Source: JACZWL01 sp046756445 (GTDB lineage: Bacteria; Pseudomonadota; Gammaproteobacteria; Steroidobacterales; Woeseiaceae). From it: a stretch of DNA of 17,196 bases. The position numbers and the translations under genes were made by a program. This document shows positions 1 through 8,025 of the stretch, in pieces. Below the pieces are notes generated by a model. It had not been told where the DNA came from and searched no databases. It worked only from the letters and a program-made list of their open reading frames with translations. Positions within the stretch are counted from its first letter, which is position 1, and each line of letters begins with the position of its first letter. Location of the stretch: NCBI GenBank assembly GCA_046756445.1, contig JBHHWI010000065.1:1-17196 (forward strand). The letters run 5' to 3'.

Positions 1-1
1 C

Positions 2-157
2 AACCCGCGCGGCACGATCGAGGCGCAGGCGAGTTACGGGGATGACGAGTTACTCGTTCACGAGATCGATCTCGATATGGTTCGGGAGGTTCGCAATACC
101 TGGCAGTTCTTCCGTGACAGGCGCCCGGAGACTTACGGGCCGTTGAGCGATATCTGA
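2..157 (+). CDS. N-carbamoyl-beta-alanine amidase, nitrilase family (C-terminal fragment)
   Basis: An open frame runs in from the window edge and ends with TGA at 155-157, giving the last 51 residues. They contain a DELLVHEIDLDMV segment followed by VRNTWQFFRDRRPETY. This is the usual C-terminal strand and tail of nitrilase-superfamily beta-ureidopropionase / N-carbamoyl-amino-acid amidases. The catalytic Glu-Lys-Cys residues lie outside the window and cannot be checked. The family hydrolyses N-carbamoyl-beta-alanine to beta-alanine, CO2 and NH3, the third step of reductive pyrimidine degradation. Enzymes for the first two steps lie directly downstream on the same strand, which supports that specificity over other nitrilase amidases such as N-carbamoylputrescine amidase. 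The next gene starts 24 bases later. Confidence 0.8.
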   Translation, partial: NPRGTIEAQASYGDDELLVHEIDLDMVREVRNTWQFFRDRRPETYGPLSDI

Positions 158-181
158 GACTACGACGGGGGCTCGAGGCAA

Positions 182-1651
182 ATGCAGGAAACCGTTGGGC
201 AAAGCAGGGCCGTGGCAGTCGGAGAGTTCTTCGAGCTCGACGCCGGGAACGACGTCCTGACGAGTCCCCGCTACAACGACGACATGGCGCCCACCAGGGT
301 CGGTCAGCGGACCTGGACCAGATGGAACATTGCCGCGCTGTGGGTCGGCATGGCGATCTGCGTGCCTACCTATACCCTGGGCGGCGTATTGACCGCTTAC
401 TTCGGCTTGTCCGTCACCGAGGCGCTGTGGACGATTCTGATCGCCAATATCGTCGTACTGATTCCGCTTACCCTGAATGCATATCCGGGGACACGCTACG
501 GCATTCCCTGCCCGGTCGTATTACGCGCTTCCTTCGGCATTGTGGGTTCGAACGTGCCGGCGCTGATTCGCGCGCTGGTCGCATGCGGCTGGTTCGGCGT
601 ACAGACACTGTTCGGCGGCATCGCGATTCACCTGTTGTTTTCGGCCCTTTCCGACGACTGGGCGGCGCTCGGCGGCACCGGGGAAGTCATCGGATTTTTT
701 ATTTTCTGGGTCGCCAACGTCTGGGTGGTGATTCGCGGCTCGGAATCCATAAAGCACCTCGAATCGGCGGCCGCGCCGCTGCTTCTGGTGGTGGCCATCG
801 GACTGGTCTTCTGGGCCGGCCCGAAAGTGTCGATCAGCGAGGTGCTTGCCACGCCTGCGAACCGGCCGGACGGCGCATCATTCGCAGGCTATTTCATGGC
901 GGCACTGACCGCAATGGTCGGGTTCTGGGCGACGCTGTCACTGAATATCCCCGACTTCAGCCGCTTCGCACGATCACAACGCAGCCAGATTATCGGGCAG
1001 ATCATCGGGCTCCCGCTGACGATGTTCCTGTTCGCGGGCCTGGGCGTGCTTCTGACCTCGGCATCGATGGAACTCGTCGGCGAGACGATCTCCGACCCGA
1101 TCAACCTCATCGGCCGTATCGACAACACCGCCTGGGTCGTCCTGTCGATGCTCATGATTATTCTTGCGACGATTTCGACCAACACGGCCGCGAATATCGT
1201 ATCGCCCACAAACAGCTTTCAGAATATCGCGCCGAAGTACATCAACGAGACCAAGGGCGTGATCGTCACCGGTATCATCGGCATCCTGTTGATGAGCTGG
1301 GAGCTGCTGAAGAAGCTGGGCTGGCTGGATTCCGACGTCAGCGTCGAAAGCCTGTATTCGAACTGGCTCATCGGTTACTCGAGCCTGCTCGGACCGATTG
1401 CGGGAATCATGATCGTCGACTATTTTCTAGTAAAGAAGCAGCGATACGAGCTGCCGGACCTGTATCGGGACAACGGGGTTTATCCTGCCTGGAATACCGC
1501 GGGGCTCGTTGCGTTTCTTATCCCGGTGGCATTGACGGTCATCGCCATTACGACCGGCAGCATGATGTGGTTTTATGACTATGGTTGGTTTACAGGTTCT
1601 GCACTGGGTGGAGCCCTTTATTATTTTGCGAGCAAGACGCTGACGAGGTGA
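182..1651 (+). CDS. NCS1-family nucleobase/hydantoin transporter
   Basis: This 489-residue polytopic membrane protein belongs to the nucleobase:cation symporter-1 family (Mhp1, PucI and FurD relatives). It has about twelve hydrophobic segments between residues 48 and 485. Family marks are the N-terminal NDDMAPTRVGQRTW block (about 32-45), the WFGVQT segment (W137, Q141) matching the Mhp1 substrate-site Trp/Gln, the FWATLSLNIPDFSRFARS loop (about 248-265) and TNTAANIVSP (about 333-342). I chose the ATG at 182 because the conserved NDDMAPT block begins before the next in-frame ATG (284). It sits inside the pyrimidine degradation operon, so it probably imports uracil, thymine, dihydropyrimidine or a hydantoin by cation symport across the inner membrane. 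The exact substrate cannot be read from sequence; allantoin and other purine-related ligands occur in the family. hydA begins 5 bases after its stop. Confidence 0.9.
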   Translation: MQETVGQSRAVAVGEFFELDAGNDVLTSPRYNDDMAPTRVGQRTWTRWNIAALWVGMAICVPTYTLGGVLTAYFGLSVTEALWTILIANIVVLIPLTLNAYPGTRYGIPCPVVLRASFGIVGSNVPALIRALVACGWFGVQTLFGGIAIHLLFSALSDDWAALGGTGEVIGFFIFWVANVWVVIRGSESIKHLESAAAPLLLVVAIGLVFWAGPKVSISEVLATPANRPDGASFAGYFMAALTAMVGFWATLSLNIPDFSRFARSQRSQIIGQIIGLPLTMFLFAGLGVLLTSASMELVGETISDPINLIGRIDNTAWVVLSMLMIILATISTNTAANIVSPTNSFQNIAPKYINETKGVIVTGIIGILLMSWELLKKLGWLDSDVSVESLYSNWLIGYSSLLGPIAGIMIVDYFLVKKQRYELPDLYRDNGVYPAWNTAGLVAFLIPVALTVIAITTGSMMWFYDYGWFTGSALGGALYYFASKTLTR

Positions 1652-1652
1652 G
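1645..1652 (+). promoter_or_regulatory. Shine-Dalgarno site fixing the hydA start
   Basis: GAGGTGAG lies 4 bases before the ATG at 1657 and matches the anti-Shine-Dalgarno core well. It overlaps the stop codon of the upstream transporter gene, so the two genes are probably translationally coupled. It argues against the in-frame upstream ATG at 1585, which would add 24 residues that read as transporter sequence out of frame. Confidence 0.75.
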
Positions 1653-1656
1653 AACG

Positions 1657-3129
1657 ATGTCCGTGTTGATAAAAGGTGGAACTGTGGTAACTGCAGAGCA
1701 GTCGTTTCGGGCCGATGTGCTGTGCGGCGACGGCAAGATTCAGGAAATAGGGACGGGCCTGAGCGCCCCCAGGGGTTCGCAGGTCATCGATGCCGGTGGC
1801 CAGTTTGTCATGCCGGGCGGCATCGATCCGCACACCCACATGCAACTCCCGTTCATGGGCACGGTCGCAAGCGAGGATTTTTACACCGGTACCGCGGCCG
1901 GGCTCGCCGGCGGGACGACCATGATCATCGACTTCGTCATACCGAACCCGCAGCAGAATATTCTCGAGGCTTACCACCAGTGGCGCGAGTGGGCCGAAAA
2001 AGCCGTCGCCGACTACAGCTTCCATGTCGCCATCACCTGGTGGGACGACTCGGTCGAGAAGGACATGGAGACACTGGTAAAAAACCACGGTGTCAACAGC
2101 TTCAAGCACTTCATGGCCTACAAGGGCGCGATCATGGCTGACGACGAGATTCTCGTTAACAGCTTCTCCAAAGCCCTGCAGCTCGGCGCGATCGTCACGG
2201 TGCACGCGGAAAACGGAGAACTCGTTTTTCGCCTTCAGCAAAAGATGTACGACGAGGGGCTCACCGGGCCAGAGGGCCACCCGCTGTCGCGCCCGCCCGA
2301 GGTCGAAGGCGAGGCCGCCAACCGGGCCATACGCATTGCCGAAGTGCTGGGCGTCCCGATCTACATCGTCCACAACTCCTGCCGCCAATCTCTGGAGGCG
2401 ATAACGCGCGCGAGAAACGAGGGGCAGCGCGTATTCGGCGAGGTGCTGGCGGGCCACTTGCTGGTCGACGATTCGGTGTATCGCGATCCCGATTTCGAAG
2501 TCGCCGCGGCGCATGTCATGAGCCCGCCGTTCCGGGCACCGGAGCACCAGACGGCGTTATGGCGCGGCCTGCAGTCCGGCAACCTGCAGACGACTGCCAC
2601 GGACCACTGTTGTTTCTGCGCCGATCAGAAGGCGGCGGGCAGAGACGACTTCAGGCTGATACCCAACGGCACCGCCGGCATAGAAAATCGCATGGAAGTC
2701 TTGTGGCATCACGGCGTCAACACGGGTCGCCTGACCATGAGCGAATTCGTTGCCGTGACATCCACCAATGCGGCGCAGATATTCAACATCTATCCGCGCA
2801 AGGGAAGCCTCTCGGCGGGCGCAGACGCGGACATCGTGGTCTGGGATCCGAAGGCCACGAAGACCATCTCCGCGAAGACCCATCATCAGAATGTCGACTA
2901 CAACATCTTCGAAGGCATGACGGTCGAAGGTTGTGCTTCGCATACCCTGAGCCAGGGTAAAGTCGTGTTTGCGGATGGCAAACTGAAGGTCGAGCGCGGG
3001 GCCGGCAATTACGTAGACCGGCCCGCCTACGCGCCGTTCTACGACGCCCTTGCCAGGCAGGCCGAGCGCAAGAAGCCCACGCCTGTCGAACGGGACGACC
3101 GCCAAACCCTGAAACATGCCCAGGGATAA
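1657..3129 (+). CDS. hydA: Dihydropyrimidinase (D-hydantoinase family)
   Basis: This 490-residue cytoplasmic amidohydrolase opens the dihydrouracil or dihydrothymine ring to N-carbamoyl-beta-alanine or its methyl derivative, the second step of reductive pyrimidine catabolism. The binuclear zinc site is visible in order: GGIDPHTHMQLPF (the HxH pair, about residues 56-68), FKHFMAYKGAIM (the lysine that is carbamylated in this family), TVHAENGE (His), IYIVHNSCR (His) and ATDHCCF (Asp). IPNGTAGIENRM is the conserved substrate-loop region of the family. Length is normal for the family. The ATG at 1657 follows an excellent ribosome site; the longer frame from ATG 1585 is rejected. Its last 14 bases overlap preT. 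Place between the base transporter and preTA makes pyrimidine degradation more likely than general hydantoin use. Confidence 0.94.
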   Translation: MSVLIKGGTVVTAEQSFRADVLCGDGKIQEIGTGLSAPRGSQVIDAGGQFVMPGGIDPHTHMQLPFMGTVASEDFYTGTAAGLAGGTTMIIDFVIPNPQQNILEAYHQWREWAEKAVADYSFHVAITWWDDSVEKDMETLVKNHGVNSFKHFMAYKGAIMADDEILVNSFSKALQLGAIVTVHAENGELVFRLQQKMYDEGLTGPEGHPLSRPPEVEGEAANRAIRIAEVLGVPIYIVHNSCRQSLEAITRARNEGQRVFGEVLAGHLLVDDSVYRDPDFEVAAAHVMSPPFRAPEHQTALWRGLQSGNLQTTATDHCCFCADQKAAGRDDFRLIPNGTAGIENRMEVLWHHGVNTGRLTMSEFVAVTSTNAAQIFNIYPRKGSLSAGADADIVVWDPKATKTISAKTHHQNVDYNIFEGMTVEGCASHTLSQGKVVFADGKLKVERGAGNYVDRPAYAPFYDALARQAERKKPTPVERDDRQTLKHAQG

Positions 3130-4480
3130 CGACGCCCCGGTCCGTCCTCGCCGGATTTCCGACGAGGAAATTGCCAGAAATTTCAGCGACATGCATCCGC
3201 CGCTCGGGCGGCCGGAGGCGCTCGTCGAGGCGGACCGCTGCTATTTCTGCTTCGACGCTCCCTGCACGACGGCCTGCCCGACCGACATCGACATCCCCGG
3301 ATTCATCCAGAAGATTCGCAGCGACAACGTCAAGGGATCCGCACACACCATACTGCGCGAGAACATCTTCGGCGGCATGTGCGCCAGAGTCTGTCCGACT
3401 GAAGTATTGTGCGAGCAGGCCTGCGTGCGCAACACGCACGAAGACAGGCCGGTCAGCATCGGCTTGTTGCAGCGTTTTGCGACCGATCCCGTCATCGACA
3501 GGCAGGTCAGGCTGTTCGAACGCGGCCCCGGGTCCGGTAAACGGGTCGCGATCGTCGGCGGTGGACCGGCGGGACTTTCCTGCGCCCACCGCTTGTCAAT
3601 GCTCGGACACTCATCCGTCATATTCAATCGCGATCAAAAACCCGGCGGCCTCAACGAATACGGCATCGCGGCCTACAAGACCGTCAATGATTTTGCCCAG
3701 AAAGAAGTCGATTACGTTCTTTCCGTCGGCGGCATCGAAGTCAGAAACGATGTGTCTCTGGGGCGGGATTTCACGCTTTCCGATCTGCAGGAGCAGTTCG
3801 ACGCCGTGTTTTTAGGTATAGGCCTCGGGGCGGTGAACGATCTCGGCCTCGACAACGAGAGTATCGATGGCGTATTGAACGCCGTCGAGTACATCGCCGG
3901 ATTACGCCAGGCAGACAACAAGGCGGAGCTTCCGGTGGGCGATCGCATCGTGGTCATCGGCGGCGGCATGACCGCGATCGATATCGCCGTGCAGACCAGG
4001 CGCCTCGGCGCCGAGAATGTCGATATCGTGTACCGGCGCGGGCCCGAACAGATGGGCGCCAGCCGCTACGAGCAGGAATTTGCCCAGACCAGCGGCGTCA
4101 GGATCCGCCATTGGGCGAAGCCCTCCAGGCTCCTCGCGGACAAGGGGATTACCGGTGTCGAGTTCGAGCGAACGACGCTGGACGCCAGCGGCAGGGTCGT
4201 CGGCACCGATGAGTTCTATTCGCTGGACGCCGACATGGTGTTCAAGGCTATCGGCCAGATCCCGTCGCAAGAGGCCCTCGGGGCCGTCACCGGCATGATC
4301 GAGCTTAAAGACGGCAAGATAGTGACGGATGAGAATCGGGGAACCTCGGTGCCGGGGATCTGGGCGGGAGGAGACTGCATTGATGGCGGCGATGATCTGA
4401 CAGTCTCGGCCGTGCAGGACGGCAAGATCGCCGCGATTTCAATCGACGAGTATCTTCGTGAGGAGGGCAACGATGGCTGA
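3116..4480 (+). CDS. preT: NAD-dependent dihydropyrimidine dehydrogenase, PreT subunit
   Basis: This 454-residue flavoprotein passes electrons from NAD(P)H to PreA, which reduces uracil or thymine to the dihydropyrimidine. The N-terminal region carries eight cysteines for two 4Fe-4S clusters: C42, C45, C50 and C54 in CYFCFDAPCTTACP, and C89, C93, C99 and C103 in MCARVCPTEVLCEQAC. An FAD-binding GGGPAG motif follows at 148-153, and a second Rossmann motif, IGGGMTA, at about 281-287 with YRR after it for the nicotinamide nucleotide. The C-terminal GIWAGGDCIDGGDDLTVSAVQDG is the FAD-closing segment of the glutamate-synthase-small-subunit-like fold. It corresponds to the N-terminal half of mammalian DPYD. 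The start overlaps hydA by 14 bases and the end overlaps preA by 8, so the three are probably translationally coupled. Confidence 0.94.
   Translation: MPRDNDAPVRPRRISDEEIARNFSDMHPPLGRPEALVEADRCYFCFDAPCTTACPTDIDIPGFIQKIRSDNVKGSAHTILRENIFGGMCARVCPTEVLCEQACVRNTHEDRPVSIGLLQRFATDPVIDRQVRLFERGPGSGKRVAIVGGGPAGLSCAHRLSMLGHSSVIFNRDQKPGGLNEYGIAAYKTVNDFAQKEVDYVLSVGGIEVRNDVSLGRDFTLSDLQEQFDAVFLGIGLGAVNDLGLDNESIDGVLNAVEYIAGLRQADNKAELPVGDRIVVIGGGMTAIDIAVQTRRLGAENVDIVYRRGPEQMGASRYEQEFAQTSGVRIRHWAKPSRLLADKGITGVEFERTTLDASGRVVGTDEFYSLDADMVFKAIGQIPSQEALGAVTGMIELKDGKIVTDENRGTSVPGIWAGGDCIDGGDDLTVSAVQDGKIAAISIDEYLREEGNDG
4461..4466 (+). promoter_or_regulatory. Shine-Dalgarno site fixing the preA start
   Basis: A consensus AGGAGG lies inside the last codons of preT, 6 bases before the ATG at 4473. 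It selects this ATG over the in-frame GTG at 4458, which would lie upstream of the ribosome site and add only five residues. Confidence 0.8.
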
Positions 4481-5777
4481 CCTCTGTTGTGAATTCTTAG
4501 GCATAAAATCGCCCAATCCCTTCTGGCTCGCCTCGGCGCCGCCGACCGACAAGGCCTATAACGTCAATCGCGCCTTCGAGGCCGGCTGGGGAGGCGCCGT
4601 CTGGAAGACGCTGGGCGAAGATCCGCCGATCGTCAACGTCAACGGCCCGCGCTACAGCGCGCTGCACAGCAACGAGCGCAGGGTCATCGGCTTCAACAAC
4701 ATCGAGCTGATCACCGACCGGCCCCTGGGCGTCAACCTCGATGAGATCCGCCAGGTCAAGAGGGACTGGCCCGACCGCGCCCTGGTGGTCTCGATCATGC
4801 TGCCGATGGAAGAGAAGACCTGGGCGAAATTTATCCCGATGATCGAGGACACGGGCGCCGACGGCTTCGAGCTCAACTTCGGCTGTCCTCACGGCATGTC
4901 GGAGCGCGGCATGGGCGCCGCGGTGGGCCAGGTGCCCGAGTACATCCGCATGGCCACCGAATGGTGCAAGAAACACGCGTCGATCCCCGTGATCGTCAAG
5001 CTGACGCCCAACGTAACGAACATCCTCCCGCCCGCCGGCGCAGCCAGAGACGGCGGGGCCGACGGGGTATCGCTGATCAACACGCTCAATTCGATCATGC
5101 GGGTGGATTACGACACGCTGACCATTTATCCGGCGACCGACGGCAAGGGATCACACGGCGGCTACTGCGGCGAGGCGGTCAAGCCGATTGCCCTCCACAT
5201 GGTTGCCGAGATTGCCCGGAACAGGGAGACCGCCGACATCCCGATCTCCGGCATCGGCGGCATCAGCGACTGGCGCGATGCAGTGGATTTCCTTGCCCTC
5301 GGCGCATCGAATGTCCAGGTGTGCACGGCCGCCATGGTTTACGGTTTCAAGATCATCGATGATCTGACGGACGGCCTGAACAACTTCCTCGACGAAAAAG
5401 GAATGTCGTCCGTCGCCAACCTGGTCGGCAAGGCAGTGCCGAGCGTGACCGATTGGCAATATCTAAATCTCAATTACGTCGAGAAAGCCGTAATCGATCA
5501 GGACCTCTGCATCGAATGCGGCCGCTGCCACATCGCCTGCGAGGACACCTCGCACCAGGCCATCACATCGACAGTCAACGGCGAGCGGCGCTTCGAGGTG
5601 ATCGACGAGGAATGCGTCGGCTGTAATCTCTGCGTCAGCGTCTGTCCGGTCGATGGCTGCATCACCATGAAACCGGTGACCGACGGCATCGATGCGAGGA
5701 CCGGCCGGCCGATCGATCCGGAACCGATGGACTGGACCAGGCATCCGAACAATCCTATGCGCAAATCCCGGGGATAA
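4473..5777 (+). CDS. preA: NAD-dependent dihydropyrimidine dehydrogenase, PreA subunit
   Basis: This 434-residue catalytic subunit reduces the 5,6 bond of uracil and thymine. Residues from about 3 to 310 form a dihydroorotate-dehydrogenase-like FMN barrel. FGCPHGMSERGMG (about 136-148) is the mobile active-site loop, and C138 is equivalent to the general-acid cysteine (Cys671) of pig DPYD. KLTPNVT and SGIGGISDW are further FMN-barrel motifs. The C-terminal ferredoxin domain has two clean 4Fe-4S motifs: C346, C349, C352 and C356, then C381, C384, C387 and C391. It corresponds to the C-terminal half of DPYD and should form a complex with PreT. Start 4473 has a consensus ribosome site and overlaps the preT stop by 8 bases. 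cdd follows after 6 bases. Confidence 0.95.
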   Translation: MADLCCEFLGIKSPNPFWLASAPPTDKAYNVNRAFEAGWGGAVWKTLGEDPPIVNVNGPRYSALHSNERRVIGFNNIELITDRPLGVNLDEIRQVKRDWPDRALVVSIMLPMEEKTWAKFIPMIEDTGADGFELNFGCPHGMSERGMGAAVGQVPEYIRMATEWCKKHASIPVIVKLTPNVTNILPPAGAARDGGADGVSLINTLNSIMRVDYDTLTIYPATDGKGSHGGYCGEAVKPIALHMVAEIARNRETADIPISGIGGISDWRDAVDFLALGASNVQVCTAAMVYGFKIIDDLTDGLNNFLDEKGMSSVANLVGKAVPSVTDWQYLNLNYVEKAVIDQDLCIECGRCHIACEDTSHQAITSTVNGERRFEVIDEECVGCNLCVSVCPVDGCITMKPVTDGIDARTGRPIDPEPMDWTRHPNNPMRKSRG

Positions 5778-5783
5778 CTGTCC

Positions 5784-6188
5784 ATGGACGACGAGCAACT
5801 AATTGAAGCAGCGAAGAAGGTGCGCGAGCACGCGCATGCTCCCTACTCGAACTATCTGGTTGGCGCTGCCATCATCGACGATAGAGGCGACATTCATACA
5901 GGCTGCAACGTGGAAAACGCCGCTTACCCCGAAGGCAACTGCGCCGAAGCCAACGCGATCGGCGCGATGGTAGCCGCAGGCGGCAAGAAGATTGCGGTCA
6001 TTGCGGCAGTGGGCGGCTCAAACGAGCTCGAGTTCTGCACGCCCTGCGGCGGATGCCGTCAGAGCATTCTCGAGTTTTCAAACGACAGCACGCGCGTGGT
6101 CCTGATCGATGAAGACGGAGAGATTCACAACTACAGCATCGATGAGCTGCTGCCGCTAGCTTTTCGGCTGCGGCAGGCCCGATTGTAG
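5784..6188 (+). CDS. cdd: Cytidine deaminase, small tetrameric type
   Basis: This 134-residue protein deaminates cytidine and deoxycytidine to uridine and deoxyuridine. The zinc site is intact: C53-A54-E55 in GNCAEANAI supplies a ligand and the proton-shuttling Glu, and PCGGCRQ (C88, C91) gives the other two ligands. CNVENAAYPEGN (41-52) is the conserved nucleoside-binding stretch. The length matches homotetrameric bacterial Cdd, not the roughly 290-residue dimeric E. coli enzyme. It sits 6 bases after preA, with GGGGAT spanning the preA end as a possible ribosome site. It feeds cytosine nucleosides toward uracil, which preTA then degrades. Its last 33 bases overlap the 3' end of rbsK on the opposite strand. 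No terminator hairpin is visible between the converging genes. Confidence 0.94.
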   Translation: MDDEQLIEAAKKVREHAHAPYSNYLVGAAIIDDRGDIHTGCNVENAAYPEGNCAEANAIGAMVAAGGKKIAVIAAVGGSNELEFCTPCGGCRQSILEFSNDSTRVVLIDEDGEIHNYSIDELLPLAFRLRQARL

Positions 6189-7058
6189 AATCTTTTCGAC
6201 CTCCTCCCGATACGGCAGCGAAGGCTGTGCCCCGTGTCTCGTCGCGGTACAGGCGCCCGCGGCACAGGCGAAGGCCAGCGCGTCCTGATCCGACATTTTC
6301 TCTACCAGGGCGACGGTCATTGCCGCAGTGAACGTATCACCCGCGCCGGTGGTATCCACGGCCGTGACGGCTGGCGGCCGGGCCTTCGCCAATACTTCGC
6401 CGTCTTTTTGCAGCCGTGCGCCATGTGCACCGTGCGTGACCGCGACGAGTGCGTCGACCTCGCTCAACGACTCGCCGTAAAATGCAGCCTCCGATTCATT
6501 GACGACGATCAGGTCGGCACGCCCGAGGACGTCCGGCGGCACGACCATGGCGGGAGCGAGATTCACGCAGAAGAAACCCTCGAATTCATCGGCCGCCTTC
6601 CGGACAGTCTCGACCGGCACTTCCAACTGACATATCAGCGCATCGGCCCAGGGCAACTCGAGCACTTCGGGAAGCAGGGTTCGATTCGCGCCCGGCGCTA
6701 CGACAATCTGATTCTCCCCCGACGGCGCGACCGAGATCAGCGCAACGCCCGTCGGGGCATCCGGATCGACGCTGCAATCCCTCAGGTTGACGCCATCGGC
6801 TCTGAGCATTGCCAGGGCTTCCTCGGCGTTGGCATCATCACCGACGCGGGCACATAACAGGACGTCGGCTCCGAGCCGGCGGGCAGCGAGCGCCTGATTG
6901 GCGCCCTTGCCTCCGGGATACCGGCCCAGCTCGGCGTTAGTCACGGTTTCACCGGGCGCAGGCAACCGGGGCACGGTCGCCGCCAGGTCGAGATTCACGG
7001 AACCGACGACCACGATGGTGGGGTTCCTGCCGGGTACTGCCGACTCGGGCCTGCTCAT
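6156..7058 (-). CDS. rbsK: Ribokinase (PfkB family)
   Basis: This 300-residue sugar kinase phosphorylates D-ribose to ribose 5-phosphate. The PfkB marks are GSVNLDL (about 19-25), the substrate loop GRYPGGKGANQA (45-56), VNESE (about 186-190) and the DTTGAGDTF signature (235-243), with catalytic base D241. I chose the ATG at 7058. A TTG in the same frame at 7073 would add five residues and overlap the nucleoside hydrolase stop. It starts 4 bases after that gene ends, with no strong ribosome site, so it may depend on coupling. As last gene of the minus-strand operon it plausibly consumes ribose freed by the hydrolase next to it. Another PfkB sugar kinase specificity is possible but less likely given context. 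Its 3' end overlaps cdd by 33 bases. Confidence 0.88.
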   Translation of the reverse strand: MSRPESAVPGRNPTIVVVGSVNLDLAATVPRLPAPGETVTNAELGRYPGGKGANQALAARRLGADVLLCARVGDDANAEEALAMLRADGVNLRDCSVDPDAPTGVALISVAPSGENQIVVAPGANRTLLPEVLELPWADALICQLEVPVETVRKAADEFEGFFCVNLAPAMVVPPDVLGRADLIVVNESEAAFYGESLSEVDALVAVTHGAHGARLQKDGEVLAKARPPAVTAVDTTGAGDTFTAAMTVALVEKMSDQDALAFACAAGACTATRHGAQPSLPYREEVEKILQSGLPQPKS

Positions 7059-7062
7059 GGTT

Positions 7063-8007
7063 TCAACTTTCAAACCTTGCCAGACGTGCGGTCAACAGCT
7101 CATAAAACGCCTGTGCATCGACGGTGTGAATCCAGTTTGTATTCACCGGCCGGTCGGTCACATGCCAGAAATCGACCGCGGTATTTCCCATGGTCAGCTC
7201 CGATTCGGTCTCGATCGACACGTTGCAGGGCTTGCCATCGAAAATGGCCGGCTCCAGCAGGTACGCGACCGTGCAGGGATCGTGCAAGGGAGCGCCCAGG
7301 TAATCGTACTTCGCCATGTCATGGCGCTTGAAAAAGTCGAGCATCCCGACCGTGGCCTGCGCAGGCAGGTTATCGATCTCCCTGATTCTGTCGATGCGCT
7401 CCCGTGTTGCAAGAACCTGGTGGCTGACATCGAGTCCCATCTGCGTTATCGGGCGCCCGCATTTGAAGACGGCGTCCGCGGCGTGCGGATCGACCAGCAT
7501 ATTGAACTCAGCCGACGGCGAGTAATTCCCGCCTTCGCGCATGGCGCCGCCCATGAGAACGATCTCCCTTATTTTCGGCAGAACGTCCGGCGCCTTGCCC
7601 AACGCCGTTGCGATGTTCGTCAGCGGGCCTGTCGGCACCAGCGTGATTTCATCGTCATCCGCGTTTCGAAGAGCATCTACAATGAAGTCGACGCCATGCT
7701 GCTTTTCGAGACGCTTTGAAGGTTCAGAAATTTCGATGCCGTCGATGCCGGTCGTGCCATGGACTTTTTCCGCGGTTATCAAGGGGCGGACCAATGGCCT
7801 GTCGCAGCCCGCGAATACCGGAATATCGCTCCGCCCGGCAATGTCGCATATCAGTCTCGCGTTTCGCTCCGTCAGCTCCAGCGGGACGTTGCCGGCCACC
7901 GCCGTAATGCCGAGAATCTCGATCTCCTCCGGCGAGGCCATCGCGAGAAAGAGATTGATGGCATCGTCCTGTCCCGGGTCACAATCGATGATGATCGCTC
8001 GTTTCAC
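7063..8007 (-). CDS. Nucleoside hydrolase (inosine-uridine-preferring type)
   Basis: This 314-residue enzyme hydrolyses the N-glycosidic bond of ribonucleosides to free base plus ribose. The family signature DCDPGQDD (residues 8-15) gives the calcium-binding aspartates. AGN (38-40), HGTTG (83-87), AEFN (166-169) and the late LHDP motif (H242 and D243) complete the site. An active-site histidine at the LHDP position is typical of group I hydrolases such as IU-NH and E. coli RihA/RihB; exact preference (uridine, cytidine or purines) cannot be set by eye. The start is a GTG at 8007, since no in-frame ATG lies between the nupC stop and the N-terminal IIIDCDPG motif; no clear ribosome site precedes it. 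It lies 18 bases after nupC and just before rbsK, forming an import, cleavage and phosphorylation series. Confidence 0.92.
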   Translation of the reverse strand: MKRAIIIDCDPGQDDAINLFLAMASPEEIEILGITAVAGNVPLELTERNARLICDIAGRSDIPVFAGCDRPLVRPLITAEKVHGTTGIDGIEISEPSKRLEKQHGVDFIVDALRNADDDEITLVPTGPLTNIATALGKAPDVLPKIREIVLMGGAMREGGNYSPSAEFNMLVDPHAADAVFKCGRPITQMGLDVSHQVLATRERIDRIREIDNLPAQATVGMLDFFKRHDMAKYDYLGAPLHDPCTVAYLLEPAIFDGKPCNVSIETESELTMGNTAVDFWHVTDRPVNTNWIHTVDAQAFYELLTARLARFES

Positions 8008-8025
8008 GACTGGCGATGACTAGCA

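Noticed and set aside
322..1578. Long plus-strand frame inside the transporter gene
   Set aside because: It is a frame-shifted reading of the transporter: arginine-rich, no recognisable domain, and the true frame shows clear NCS1 motifs.
1585..1656. Upstream in-frame ATG extending hydA by 24 residues
   Set aside because: It lies wholly within the transporter gene, has no ribosome site, and precedes the natural family N-terminus (MSVLIKGGTVV). The ATG at 1657 has a strong site.
1621..2547. Minus-strand open frame opposite hydA
   Set aside because: It is an antisense shadow of GC-rich coding sequence, with no family motif and no ribosome site.
7059..7073. TTG start extending rbsK by five residues
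   Set aside because: The ATG at 7058 gives a normal ribokinase N-terminus and avoids overlapping the hydrolase; TTG has no better ribosome site.
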